From assembly GCF_049065735.1 (NCBI RefSeq), contig NZ_JBAKHD010000009.1, positions 62,001 through 126,000 on the forward strand: a DNA stretch of 64,000 bases, read 5' to 3'. The notes below the pieces were generated by a model, which was given only the letters and a program-made list of their open reading frames with translations, searched no databases and was not told where the DNA came from. Shown piece by piece: positions 41,929 to 49,902 of the stretch. The first letter of the stretch is position 1. Each line of letters starts with the position of its first letter. Position numbers and translations under genes: made by a program. This DNA comes from Paramesorhizobium sp049065735. GTDB lineage: Bacteria; Pseudomonadota; Alphaproteobacteria; Rhizobiales; Rhizobiaceae.

Positions 41929-43085
41929 GCGCGCTTTCGCTGAAAAACATCGCCAAATCCTTCGGCGGAAACGCTATTCTGAAAAGCGTCAGCCTCGATG
42001 TCGAGCCGGGCGAATTCATTGCGCTGGTTGGCCCGTCCGGTTGCGGCAAGAGCACGCTGTTGCGCATCCTTGCCGGGCTCGACCACGCCGACAGCGGTGA
42101 AATTCGGATCAGCGGTAAGGACATGTCCGCCGTGGCCGCAGCCGACCGCAACATCGCCATGGTGTTCCAGTCCTATGCGCTCTATCCGCATCTGACGGCG
42201 GCGGAGAATATCGCCGTGCCGCTCGCCATGCGCCGCCTCACACGGTCGCAACGCCTGCCGCTGATCGGCTCGCTCATGCCGGGGCAGCGCGCCATCCGCG
42301 CGAAGATTGCCCGCGACGTGCGGGATATGGCGGCTTCGCTCAAGATCGACCATCTGCTCGACCGCAAGCCGGGCCAGATGTCGGGCGGCCAGCGCCAGCG
42401 CGTCGCGCTTGCCCGCGCCATGGTCCGCGAGCCCAGCGTCTTCCTCATGGACGAGCCGCTCTCCAATCTCGACGCAAATTTGCGCGTCCATGCGCGCGGC
42501 GAGATTGTAGAGCTTCATAACCGCGCGGGCGTGCCGACCGTCTATGTCACCCACGATCAGGCCGAGGCGCTGTCGATGGCCGACCGCGTGGCGGTCATGA
42601 TCGGCGGCAATCTCCTGCAGCTCGCCACGCCGCAGGCGATCTATGACGACCCCGCCCATGTCGAGGTCGCTCGCTTCATCGGCCAGCCGCGTATCAACCT
42701 CTTGCCCGCGCGGGTGGAAAACGGCACCGTCGCGTTCGGCGATCTGCGGCTTGCGCTTGAAGAAGCCGGCCTCGACGGTGATCCCGTCACGATCGGCATC
42801 CGCCTGGAATTCGTCCAGCTCGCGGCGCGCGGACACGGGCTTTCCGCCCATATTGAGCGCATGGAGTTTCTGGGCTCCGAAGTGATCCTTCATTGCCGCC
42901 TCGATGCCATTGGCGGGACGGTTGTGGCGAAGCTGACGCCGGCCGAGACGCGGGGGCTCGCCACGGGCCAGCCGGTGGCGCTGGCGCTCGACGCCCATCG
43001 CGCCATGGTCTTCGCCGAGGATGGCCGCCGCTTGCGCACATCCGTCATCAGCGCCCAGCCGCACCGGGAGCTCGTTCATGGCTAG
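41925..43085 (+). CDS. ABC transporter ATP-binding protein, UgpC/MalK type
   Basis: The 386-residue ATPase has Walker A (GPSGCGKST), signature MSGGQRQRVALAR, Walker B (VFLMDEPLSNLDAN) and a C-terminal TOBE region. Between Q-loop and signature it carries about 20 extra residues (SQRLPLIGSLMPGQRAIRA) compared with typical UgpC proteins. It overlaps the phosphoesterase gene by ATGA and the permease gene by 8 bp. Confidence 0.86.
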   Translation: MSALSLKNIAKSFGGNAILKSVSLDVEPGEFIALVGPSGCGKSTLLRILAGLDHADSGEIRISGKDMSAVAAADRNIAMVFQSYALYPHLTAAENIAVPLAMRRLTRSQRLPLIGSLMPGQRAIRAKIARDVRDMAASLKIDHLLDRKPGQMSGGQRQRVALARAMVREPSVFLMDEPLSNLDANLRVHARGEIVELHNRAGVPTVYVTHDQAEALSMADRVAVMIGGNLLQLATPQAIYDDPAHVEVARFIGQPRINLLPARVENGTVAFGDLRLALEEAGLDGDPVTIGIRLEFVQLAARGHGLSAHIERMEFLGSEVILHCRLDAIGGTVVAKLTPAETRGLATGQPVALALDAHRAMVFAEDGRRLRTSVISAQPHRELVHG

Positions 43086-44001
43086 CGTTGCATCCCTTGA
43101 CGTACCAGCGGGTACGCTCGCGCGCCCTGACCGCCGCGAGGCCCGCACCGCATGGCTGCTGGCGCTGCCGGCCATCATCCTCATCATCGTTTTCGTGCTC
43201 GCGCCGGTCGCCGCCGTCATTTTCCTGGGCTTCACCGATTTCGAACTAGGCTACGGCACGTTCCGGTTCGTCGGCTTCGAGAATTATGCCGATCTCCTCA
43301 CCGACCGCACCTTCCGCAAATCGCTGTGGAACACGGCGGTCTATACGGCCATCGTCGCGCCCGTCTCGATGGTGCTGGGGCTCGGCATAGCGCTGCTGAT
43401 CGAGAGCGAGACATGGGGGAAGAGCTTCTTCCGCACCGCCTATTTCCTACCCGTCGCCTCGCTGATCGTCGCCATGGCGACCGTCTGGCAATATCTGTTT
43501 CATCCGACCATCGGTCCGATCAATGCGCTGCTGGCGCTTGCCGGCATCGCCGGGCCGAACTGGCTCGGCAGTTCCGGTACCGTTCTCTACAGCCTGTCGA
43601 TCATCGGCATCTGGCAGTCCGCCGGCTTCAACATGGTGCTGTTCCTTGCCGGGCTCACCGCGATCCCTCGCGAGCTCTATGCCGCCGCTGAAATGGATGG
43701 GGCGCGGTCGGCCTTCGACCGTTTCCGCCTCGTCACCTGGCCGATGCTGGGGCCGACCACGCTTTTCGTCCTCACCATCAGCATCACCAATGCCGTCAAG
43801 GTCTTCGAGACCGTCAAGACACTGACCGATGGCGGGCCGAACAAGGCCTCCGAAGTGCTGCTTTTCACCATCTATCAGGAAGGCTTCGTCTACCTGCGCG
43901 TTGGCTATGCCTCGGCCATGACCGTGGTCTTCCTCGCCATTCTCGTGGTGCTGATGTTCCTCCAGTATCGCGTCCTCGACCGCCGGGTGCATTACACATG
44001 A
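43078..44001 (+). CDS. ABC transporter permease, UgpA/MalF type
   Basis: The 307-residue protein has six likely membrane segments, starting with WLLALPAIILIIVFVLAPV, and an EAA loop (ELYAAAEMDGARSAFDRFRLVTWP). ATG 43078 overlaps the ATPase gene's end; the longer frame upstream is within that gene. It overlaps the next permease gene by ATGA. Confidence 0.87.
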   Translation: MASVASLDVPAGTLARPDRREARTAWLLALPAIILIIVFVLAPVAAVIFLGFTDFELGYGTFRFVGFENYADLLTDRTFRKSLWNTAVYTAIVAPVSMVLGLGIALLIESETWGKSFFRTAYFLPVASLIVAMATVWQYLFHPTIGPINALLALAGIAGPNWLGSSGTVLYSLSIIGIWQSAGFNMVLFLAGLTAIPRELYAAAEMDGARSAFDRFRLVTWPMLGPTTLFVLTISITNAVKVFETVKTLTDGGPNKASEVLLFTIYQEGFVYLRVGYASAMTVVFLAILVVLMFLQYRVLDRRVHYT

Positions 44002-44831
44002 CAAACGCCTTCACCCTAGGCAGGGCCGTCCGCCTGACGCTGCTCTTGTCAGGCGCGATCCTCTTCCTTGCGCCTTATGTCTTCATGATCTCGACATCAG
44101 GCAAGGCGCAGAGCGATATCTTCACCTCGGCCCTGTCGCTGATCCCGGCGGAGTTCCATTATATCGAGAACTTTGCGAAGGCGCTGAGCCGCGTACCCAT
44201 GGGTACGCTCCTGTGGAACGGCGTCGTCGTCTGCGGGCTCATCTTCTTCATCCAGGTGCTGGTGGCGATCCCCTGTGCCTATGCCATGGCGCAGCTGAAG
44301 TTCCGCGCCGCCAGGGCGATGATGGTGCTGGTCATGCTCGGCTTGCTGGTGCCGATCCATGCGACCGCGCTGCCTCTCTATGTGGCTTTCGACAGCCTGT
44401 CGCTCCTCAACAGCTACACCTCGCTCGTCGCACCCTTCACTATCTCGGTGTTCGCGATCTTCATGTTCCTGCAATTCTTCCGCGCCATGCCTGACGATCT
44501 CATCCAAGCCGCCCGCCTCGACGGCATGTCGGAGCTTGGCATCCTTGCCCGCGTGATCGTCCCGAACGCATGGCCCCCCGTCACTGCCTTCGCCATCTTC
44601 TCGGTGGTCGCGCACTGGAACGATCTCTACTGGCCGCTGGTCGTTATCTCCAAGCAGGAATACGCCACCCCGCCTTTGGGCCTCATGTATTTCCGCGCCG
44701 CCGAAGCCGGCGACGATTACGGCGCGCTGATGGCCGCGACCCTCATCATCACCCTTCCCCTCGTCGTCGCGTTCCTCGCGGCACAGAAGCGCTTCGTCGA
44801 GGGCATCACCATGACCGGCCTCAAGGGCTGA
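43998..44831 (+). CDS. ABC transporter permease, UgpE/MalG type
   Basis: The 277-residue protein has six likely membrane segments and an EAA loop (DLIQAARLDGMSELGILARVIVPN). It is the partner of the UgpA-type permease encoded upstream. Confidence 0.87.
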   Translation: MTNAFTLGRAVRLTLLLSGAILFLAPYVFMISTSGKAQSDIFTSALSLIPAEFHYIENFAKALSRVPMGTLLWNGVVVCGLIFFIQVLVAIPCAYAMAQLKFRAARAMMVLVMLGLLVPIHATALPLYVAFDSLSLLNSYTSLVAPFTISVFAIFMFLQFFRAMPDDLIQAARLDGMSELGILARVIVPNAWPPVTAFAIFSVVAHWNDLYWPLVVISKQEYATPPLGLMYFRAAEAGDDYGALMAATLIITLPLVVAFLAAQKRFVEGITMTGLKG

Positions 44832-44864
44832 GCGCCGGCTTTCAACCCCAAGGAAACCCAAGCG

Positions 44865-46130
44865 ATGAAGCATATCCCGCAATTTATCGCCGCCGCCGCC
44901 CTCGCCATGGCGGTGTCGGCCCCGGCGAAAGCCGAAACGACGCTGACGGTGCATTATCCCATGCCTGGCTTCTTCAAGGACGTGATGGACACGATCTCGA
45001 AGAAGTTCATGGAAGAGAACCCTGACATCAAGATCCAGTTCGCCAGCCCCTCGGCCACCTATGAGGAGGGCATCCAGACAATCCTGCGCCAGGCGGGCAC
45101 CGACGCGCAGCCGGATATCACCTTTATCGGCCTCAATCGCCTGCGCATGATCGACGAGCGCAATGTCGCCGTCGATCTCGGGCCGCTCATTGCCAAAGAC
45201 GGCGATATGGCCGAACAGGGCTTCTCGGACACGATCCTGAAGCTCGCTCAAGTGAAGGGCAAGCAGATCGGCCTCGCCTTCGCCACCTCCAACCCGATCA
45301 TGTATTACAATGCCGATCTGGTGAAGGCGGCAGGCGGCGATCCCGACAATCCGCCGAAGACCTGGGATGAAGTCATCGCGCTCGGCGGCAAGATCAAGGC
45401 GCTCGGCAATGGCGTCGATGGCATCGACTTCCGCTGGCAGGGCGACGACTGGATGTTCTCCGCGCTTCTCTTCGGCGCGGGCGGCAGGATGCTGAACGAG
45501 GACGAGAGCAAGGTCGCCTTCAACGGTCCCGAAGGCCAGAAGGCCGTCGAAATCCTCGACCGCATGGTCAAGGAAGGCGGCATGCCCGTCTTCACCAAGC
45601 CGGCGGGCGAGCAGGCTTTCGCGGCGGGCAAGGTCGGTTTCTCCTTCCAGACTACCGGCGCGCTTATCAATACGATCAAGAATGTCGGCGACAAATTCGA
45701 CCTGCGCACCGCGAAAATCCCACTGATCGACCCGGAAAAGGGCCGCCTGCCGACCGGCGGCAATGCGGTGGTCATCCTGACCAAGGACCCGGTGAAGCAG
45801 GAAGCCGCGTGGAAATTCGCCAAATTCGCCGCCGGTCCCTACGGCGCGTCGGTCGTGGTTCCCGGCACCGGCTATGTGCCGAACAACGAGCTTGCCGCCA
45901 AATCCCCGGAATATCTCGGCGATTTCTACATGAAGAACCCGCTGTTCCAGGCGAGTCTCAATCAGATGCCGCTGATGGTTCCCTGGTATGCCTTCCCGGG
46001 CTCGAACGGCGTCAAGGTCACGCAGACCATTGTCGACAATCTGTCGCGCATCGTAGACCAGTCGGCCACGCCGCAGGAAGCGCTGGATGATGCCGCGGCG
46101 GATGTGCAGGATTTGCTGCCGCGCAAGTAA
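44865..46130 (+). CDS. ABC transporter substrate-binding protein, UgpB-like family 1
   Basis: The 421-residue protein has a signal peptide (cleavage after AKA, about residue 23) and the family 1 fold (TLTVHYPMPGFFKDVMDTISKKFMEENPDIKI). The family binds sugars, glycerol-3-phosphate and related compounds. The phosphoesterase in the operon suggests a phosphorylated or glycerophosphodiester ligand, which is inference. AAGGAAA precedes the ATG. Confidence 0.85.
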   Translation: MKHIPQFIAAAALAMAVSAPAKAETTLTVHYPMPGFFKDVMDTISKKFMEENPDIKIQFASPSATYEEGIQTILRQAGTDAQPDITFIGLNRLRMIDERNVAVDLGPLIAKDGDMAEQGFSDTILKLAQVKGKQIGLAFATSNPIMYYNADLVKAAGGDPDNPPKTWDEVIALGGKIKALGNGVDGIDFRWQGDDWMFSALLFGAGGRMLNEDESKVAFNGPEGQKAVEILDRMVKEGGMPVFTKPAGEQAFAAGKVGFSFQTTGALINTIKNVGDKFDLRTAKIPLIDPEKGRLPTGGNAVVILTKDPVKQEAAWKFAKFAAGPYGASVVVPGTGYVPNNELAAKSPEYLGDFYMKNPLFQASLNQMPLMVPWYAFPGSNGVKVTQTIVDNLSRIVDQSATPQEALDDAAADVQDLLPRK

Positions 46131-46157
46131 TTTTCCGAAAGAGCAAAACGATCTCGC

Positions 46158-46182
46158 CGCCCGTCACCGGGCGACGCTTTTC
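46158..46182 (+). terminator. Terminator after the phosphoesterase/ABC operon
   Basis: CGCCCG-TCAC-CGGGCG forms a 6-bp stem with a tetraloop, followed by ACGCTTTTC. It lies between converging genes and touches the end of the LacI-type gene. Confidence 0.55.
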
Positions 46183-47171
46183 TAGCCCGCGTTAAGATCA
46201 CGCACCGTCCCCCCGGCCCGCAGGCGATATGGCACCGTCAGGTGCCGCGCGGGAGCGGCGTTCTCGGCCATGTCGAGAAGCAGCGAAGCCGCCGCTGCGC
46301 CCATGGTCGCGTCCGGCATCTCGACCGTGGTGAGTGGCGGGTCCATCAGCCGGCCGATGGCAATGCCGTCGAAGCCCGCAACGGATACATCCCGCGGAAT
46401 GGAAAGACCTAGGCGGCGCAGCGCCCCAATGACGCCACAAGCGAGAAGATCGTTCGAGGCGATGATGGCGGTGGGCTCGAGTTGCGCCATCGGCACCGTC
46501 AGGTCGAGATGTTCGTAGCTGTTGAGAAATGGGATTTCATGCGCCTCGAGCGGAGCCAACCCCGCCGTCTCCATCGCGCGGCAATATCCGTGATAGCGCG
46601 CGAGCGCGCGGTCGGAAGCCCCGAACTGCCCCGAGACGAATAGAATGCGGCTATGTCCGTGTTTCAGCAGGAACTCGGTGAGCTCCCGGCCCGCGAGAAA
46701 ATTATCCGTCGTCACCGCCGCCGCAAATTGCGCGGTCGGGCGGTTGTTGAGAAGCACCGCCGGCGGCAATTGCATCGCCAGCGCCGGGCTGCGGTGCGGG
46801 TCGCAGACGGTCAGGATCAACCCGGTCGGGCGTTCGCGGATGAGCGAAGCGACCGCATCGGCCTCCTGTGCCGGGTCGTAGTTCGACTGGGCAATCAGCA
46901 CGCTATGCCCGGCCACGAGCATACGCTGCTCAATGCTCGACAGGGAGGCCGCGAAGACGGGATTGGTGATGCTCGGGATCAGCACACCGATGACAGGGCG
47001 CTTTCGCCCGAAGCCCGAAGCGCGGCCCACCGGGCGATAACCGAGCTCCGCCGCCGCCCGGCGCACGCGACGCACCATCGCCTCACTCGCCGGACCGGCC
47101 CTGTTGAGCACCCGATAGGCAGTCGCAACCGAGCATCCGGCGCGAATGGCGATTTGCTGGAGCGTGGACAT
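46182..47171 (-). CDS. LacI-family transcriptional regulator
   Basis: The 329-residue protein has the LacI helix-turn-helix (TLQQIAIRAGCSVATAYRVLN) and a periplasmic-binding-protein-like sensor (IGVLIPSITNPVFAASLSSIE, GFDGIAIGRLMDPPLTTV). ATG 47171 directly precedes the HTH; ATG 47216 is less likely. Facing the importer operon, it probably controls it from a distance or through its own site upstream. Confidence 0.88.
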   Translation of the reverse strand: MSTLQQIAIRAGCSVATAYRVLNRAGPASEAMVRRVRRAAAELGYRPVGRASGFGRKRPVIGVLIPSITNPVFAASLSSIEQRMLVAGHSVLIAQSNYDPAQEADAVASLIRERPTGLILTVCDPHRSPALAMQLPPAVLLNNRPTAQFAAAVTTDNFLAGRELTEFLLKHGHSRILFVSGQFGASDRALARYHGYCRAMETAGLAPLEAHEIPFLNSYEHLDLTVPMAQLEPTAIIASNDLLACGVIGALRRLGLSIPRDVSVAGFDGIAIGRLMDPPLTTVEMPDATMGAAAASLLLDMAENAAPARHLTVPYRLRAGGTVRDLNAG

Positions 47172-47479
47172 TCGATCCTCGCGTTTTGCGCTGCCGCGCA
47201 GGAATTCCCGGCGCAAATGCTTTTAAACGAGGCTGCCTGATAATCCCGCCTTATGACATCAGTTTGAATGCCGGCACGCGGACGAATTTAACGGGCATAT
47301 CAGCGCGCGTAGTGTACAAGTTATACCGTGCATTCATTGAAAACTAAATTTCTGTTTGTTGTGGTTTGTACGTCTTTTATTAATCAATTAGAATGTATTC
47401 ATTGCTAAAATCCTATAATTTTATTGTAATAGTCAAATTACATCTTGAATAATTTCGAGAATCATCCTTTATGTTACTT
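47172..47479. other. AT-rich intergenic region upstream of LacI gene and small RNA
   Basis: The stretch is AT-rich, especially 47330-47460, and has no coding sequence. It should hold the promoter of the LacI-type gene (minus) and of the small RNA candidate (plus). TTGAAA and TATAAT-like boxes can be picked out near 47336 and 47411-47420, but spacing does not fix a promoter. Confidence 0.35.
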
Positions 47480-47578
47480 CAGTCGACGGGTCGCTCCTCC
47501 CACTCTTCACGTCGACTGTTCCCCTCTGGAGGTCATAACCTTCAGCATTGGCCGGGCTGAAAAGTCCGGCCTTTTTTA
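47480..47578 (+). ncRNA. Candidate small RNA with a CUCCUCCC loop
   Basis: Three hairpins in a row: CAGTCGAC (47480-47487) with GTCGACTG (47511-47518), loop containing CTCCTCCC; CTGGAGGT (47526-47533) with ACCTTCAG (47538-47545), one G-U; and the terminator GGCCGG (47550-47555) with CCGGCC (47566-47571) followed by TTTTTT. The intrinsic terminator has no gene to serve on this strand, which supports a separate transcript. Only one loop carries an anti-Shine-Dalgarno motif, so kinship with the RNAs at 157-465 is uncertain. Confidence 0.6.
47550..47577 (+). terminator. Terminator of the candidate small RNA
   Basis: GGCCGG pairs with CCGGCC around a 10-base loop, followed by a run of six T. The nearest upstream coding sequence on the plus strand is more than 1.4 kb away and faces a converging gene. 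Confidence 0.75.
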
Positions 47579-47643
47579 TTTGCGGAGATGATGAAGAGGC
47601 GAGCGCTTGTATCACGGCACGCGTCAATAAGGGAAAAAGTAAG

Positions 47644-48393
47644 TTACGGCTCGCTACGAACACGCTGGATGAAATGCCAGAGGCTGACCCCCGCGGAAAG
47701 AAGCATGGCGCCTATAAATGAATATTGGCCGGTGGTGATTGCCGCGATGCCCGAGGCGACGGTGCCGATCAGGCCCAGAGTTTCCGGCTTCGCCACAATC
47801 GAGCCGATGGAGGCGCTGCTTTGCCAGGCCTTGCCCGGCGCGGGTTCCCCCGGGACAATGGCGGGGCCGCCACTGTTGCCGGTGGCGAGCGCCAGGGCGC
47901 GCGTCCTGACGCGCCCGACCCGGTTCGTCCAGCCATTCCCGAACACGCTGAAGGTCGATAGCGTTTGGAGCCAGGCCAGGCGTCTGTCGCAGAGCGTGTT
48001 GATGAGATAATCCACGCTTTGGTTGTTGACGGCCTGGATTGTATGAATACCAATCAACCCGTCGGGATCGGCGCCGACAATTGCCTGCAGGGTCATCGAC
48101 GCCCGCGGCACCCCGGAATTGACGGCGAAGTCGAACATCGCGTAATCGAGCCCGGCAGGCAGGCTGTCTGCGCTGATCCTGTTCCAATATTCGGTCTTGT
48201 AGATCTGCTGGGCTTCCTGGCGGTTCAAATCCTCCACGTCTTCCAGCGTGGCCGGATGGCCTTCCCACGCCGAAAGCGTCGCCTGGGTGATACCCATATT
48301 GGTGGCGCCGCCGGGATCAGCCGGATTATTGGAAAATCCTCCTTCCTCTGCAAAGATATATTGGATGCATTTGGGAAAGATACCTTGAGCCAT
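47644..48393 (-). CDS. GH108-type peptidoglycan hydrolase (secretion activator/TtsA-like)
   Basis: The 249-residue protein has the GH108 signature near the N terminus (FAEEGGFSNNPADPGGATNMGIT) with the catalytic Glu in EEGG, and a peptidoglycan-binding-like part (DPDGLIGIHTIQAVN). Two hydrophobic stretches at the C terminus (about 195-240) suggest a membrane anchor. There is no signal peptide, as in endolysins and TtsA-type muramidases. ATG 48393 follows AAAGGA; a TTG 15 bases upstream is less likely. No phage structural genes adjoin. Confidence 0.8.
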   Translation of the reverse strand: MAQGIFPKCIQYIFAEEGGFSNNPADPGGATNMGITQATLSAWEGHPATLEDVEDLNRQEAQQIYKTEYWNRISADSLPAGLDYAMFDFAVNSGVPRASMTLQAIVGADPDGLIGIHTIQAVNNQSVDYLINTLCDRRLAWLQTLSTFSVFGNGWTNRVGRVRTRALALATGNSGGPAIVPGEPAPGKAWQSSASIGSIVAKPETLGLIGTVASGIAAITTGQYSFIGAMLLSAGVSLWHFIQRVRSEP

Positions 48394-48538
48394 CCCGGTT
48401 CCTTTCAACTATCGACCCATGCACTATGAAGTCTATGGTGATAAAGTTGAAAACTTCCATAATTTAGCTCAGTACTTTTATTTCTTGATGCTGATGAGTA
48501 TAGGTTGTTAGCTTTAAATTTACATCTATGCTGTAGAT

Positions 48539-48781
48539 TTAATCCCATCCCAAATCGGAAAGCGCCGGTATTTTTGAAAGATCGGGAAGATTTAGGATTG
48601 GAGGAGTGCGGTAGATGGTGGCCGGGACGGGCCCTATGAGAACGGCGCGGTAGGAACGTTTGCGTTGTCTTATTCGTGCGGTCCGTGCGCGGATCATCTG
48701 AAGTTTCGATTGCCGTAATTTTCCATAAAACCGATTGGAAAGCCAAGCACGTTTCCTCTTCGATTTCTTCATGTCAGCCAT
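48539..48781 (-). CDS. Small basic protein of unknown function
   Basis: The 80-residue protein is very rich in Arg and Lys in the first 45 residues (KKSKRKRAWL, RARTARIRQRKRSYRA) and Pro/Ile/Leu-rich at the end. A strong AGAGGGGG ribosome binding site lies nine bases before the ATG. It is 145 bp upstream of the hydrolase gene on the same strand. Nucleic acid or membrane binding is possible; no family is recognised. Confidence 0.5.
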   Translation of the reverse strand: MADMKKSKRKRAWLSNRFYGKLRQSKLQMIRARTARIRQRKRSYRAVLIGPVPATIYRTPPILNLPDLSKIPALSDLGWD

Positions 48782-49026
48782 ATGCTATCCCCCTCTTCTT
48801 GCCTATATGCGCAACGATATTAGCCAGCGACCGAAAGCAATCTTTGTAACCTTATAGGTTAGAAATTTATGATGCAACTCTGTTTAATTAAACTTTTATA
48901 GGTCAAGTAATTTGTTTACTTTACTTTAAATATAGTTAACGCCGCTGCTGAGCCAGCCATAGGCGGAACCAGCGAAATGGAGGCGCGTTAACGAAATTGG
49001 ATGCAAATTTGCCGGGTAGAACCAAG

Positions 49027-49899
49027 ATGCAGCCGATGCCGAGGGCGAACTGGAAGGGATATCTCAAGGTCGGGGAGCTCGTGTGCCCGGTGGCGCTTTA
49101 CACGGCTGCCTCTAAATCCGAGCGCATTAGCCTGCATATGCTCAACCGCGAAACGCATCACCGGCTGAGACGGCAATTCGTCGACAGCCAGACCGGCAAG
49201 CCGGTGGAGCGGGAAGAGCAGGCCAAGGGATATGAGATCGCCAAGGACGAATATTTGATGCTGGAGCCGGAAGAAATCGCCTCCGCCGTCCCCGAAAGCG
49301 ACAAGACGCTTGCGGTCTCCGATTTCATCCCCTGCAAGGAAATCGACGATCTCTATTTCGACAAGCCCTATTATCTCGCCCCTTCGGACAACCGCGCCGC
49401 CGAAGCCTTCGTACTGATCCGCGAGGGAATGCGCGAGCAAAATGTCGCGGCGTTGGCGGAGGCCGTGCTCTTCCGCCGGGTCCGCTCTCTGCTGATCCGG
49501 GCTGAAGGCGACGGGCTGATCGCCACGACGCTCAATTTCGATTATGAGGTGCGCTCGGCCAAGGATGCCTTCGATGACGTGCCTGACATGAAGATCAAGG
49601 GCGAGATGCTCGACCTCGCCAAGCACATCATCAAGACCAAGATGGGCAAGTTCAATCCCGCCGAATATGAGGACCGCTACGAAGCGGCGCTTTCCGAGCT
49701 GGTGAAAGCCAAGATGGAGGGCAGACCGGTCGAGGCGAAGAAGGCGAAGCCAGCCGCCAAGGTGGTCGATCTCATGCAGGCCTTGCGCGAAAGCGCCGGC
49801 ATGGACGAAAAGAAAAAGGCGCCTCCCGCCGCCAAAAAGCGTACCCGGCGCGCCAAGCCCGAAAAGCCTGCGGCTGCAGCCAGGCGCAAGGCAGGATAA
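49027..49899 (+). CDS. ku: Ku protein, non-homologous end joining (copy 1)
   Basis: The 290-residue protein has the bacterial Ku core (NWKGYLKVGELVCPVALYTAA at the start, then a beta-barrel region to about 245) and a Lys/Ala-rich tail after 250 that is typical of DNA-binding, LigD-recruiting extensions. ATG 49027 is chosen; a TTG at 48997 would add ten residues. It binds broken DNA ends. ligD starts 4 bp after the stop. Confidence 0.92.
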   Translation: MQPMPRANWKGYLKVGELVCPVALYTAASKSERISLHMLNRETHHRLRRQFVDSQTGKPVEREEQAKGYEIAKDEYLMLEPEEIASAVPESDKTLAVSDFIPCKEIDDLYFDKPYYLAPSDNRAAEAFVLIREGMREQNVAALAEAVLFRRVRSLLIRAEGDGLIATTLNFDYEVRSAKDAFDDVPDMKIKGEMLDLAKHIIKTKMGKFNPAEYEDRYEAALSELVKAKMEGRPVEAKKAKPAAKVVDLMQALRESAGMDEKKKAPPAAKKRTRRAKPEKPAAAARRKAG

Positions 49900-49902
49900 G
49901 CC

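Noticed and set aside
47469..47663. 64-residue minus-strand open frame
   Set aside because: It overlaps the RNA hairpins and the end of the hydrolase gene and has no ribosome binding site.
47644..48781. Prophage
   Set aside because: The hydrolase gene is endolysin-like, but no capsid, tail, integrase or attachment sites are present nearby.
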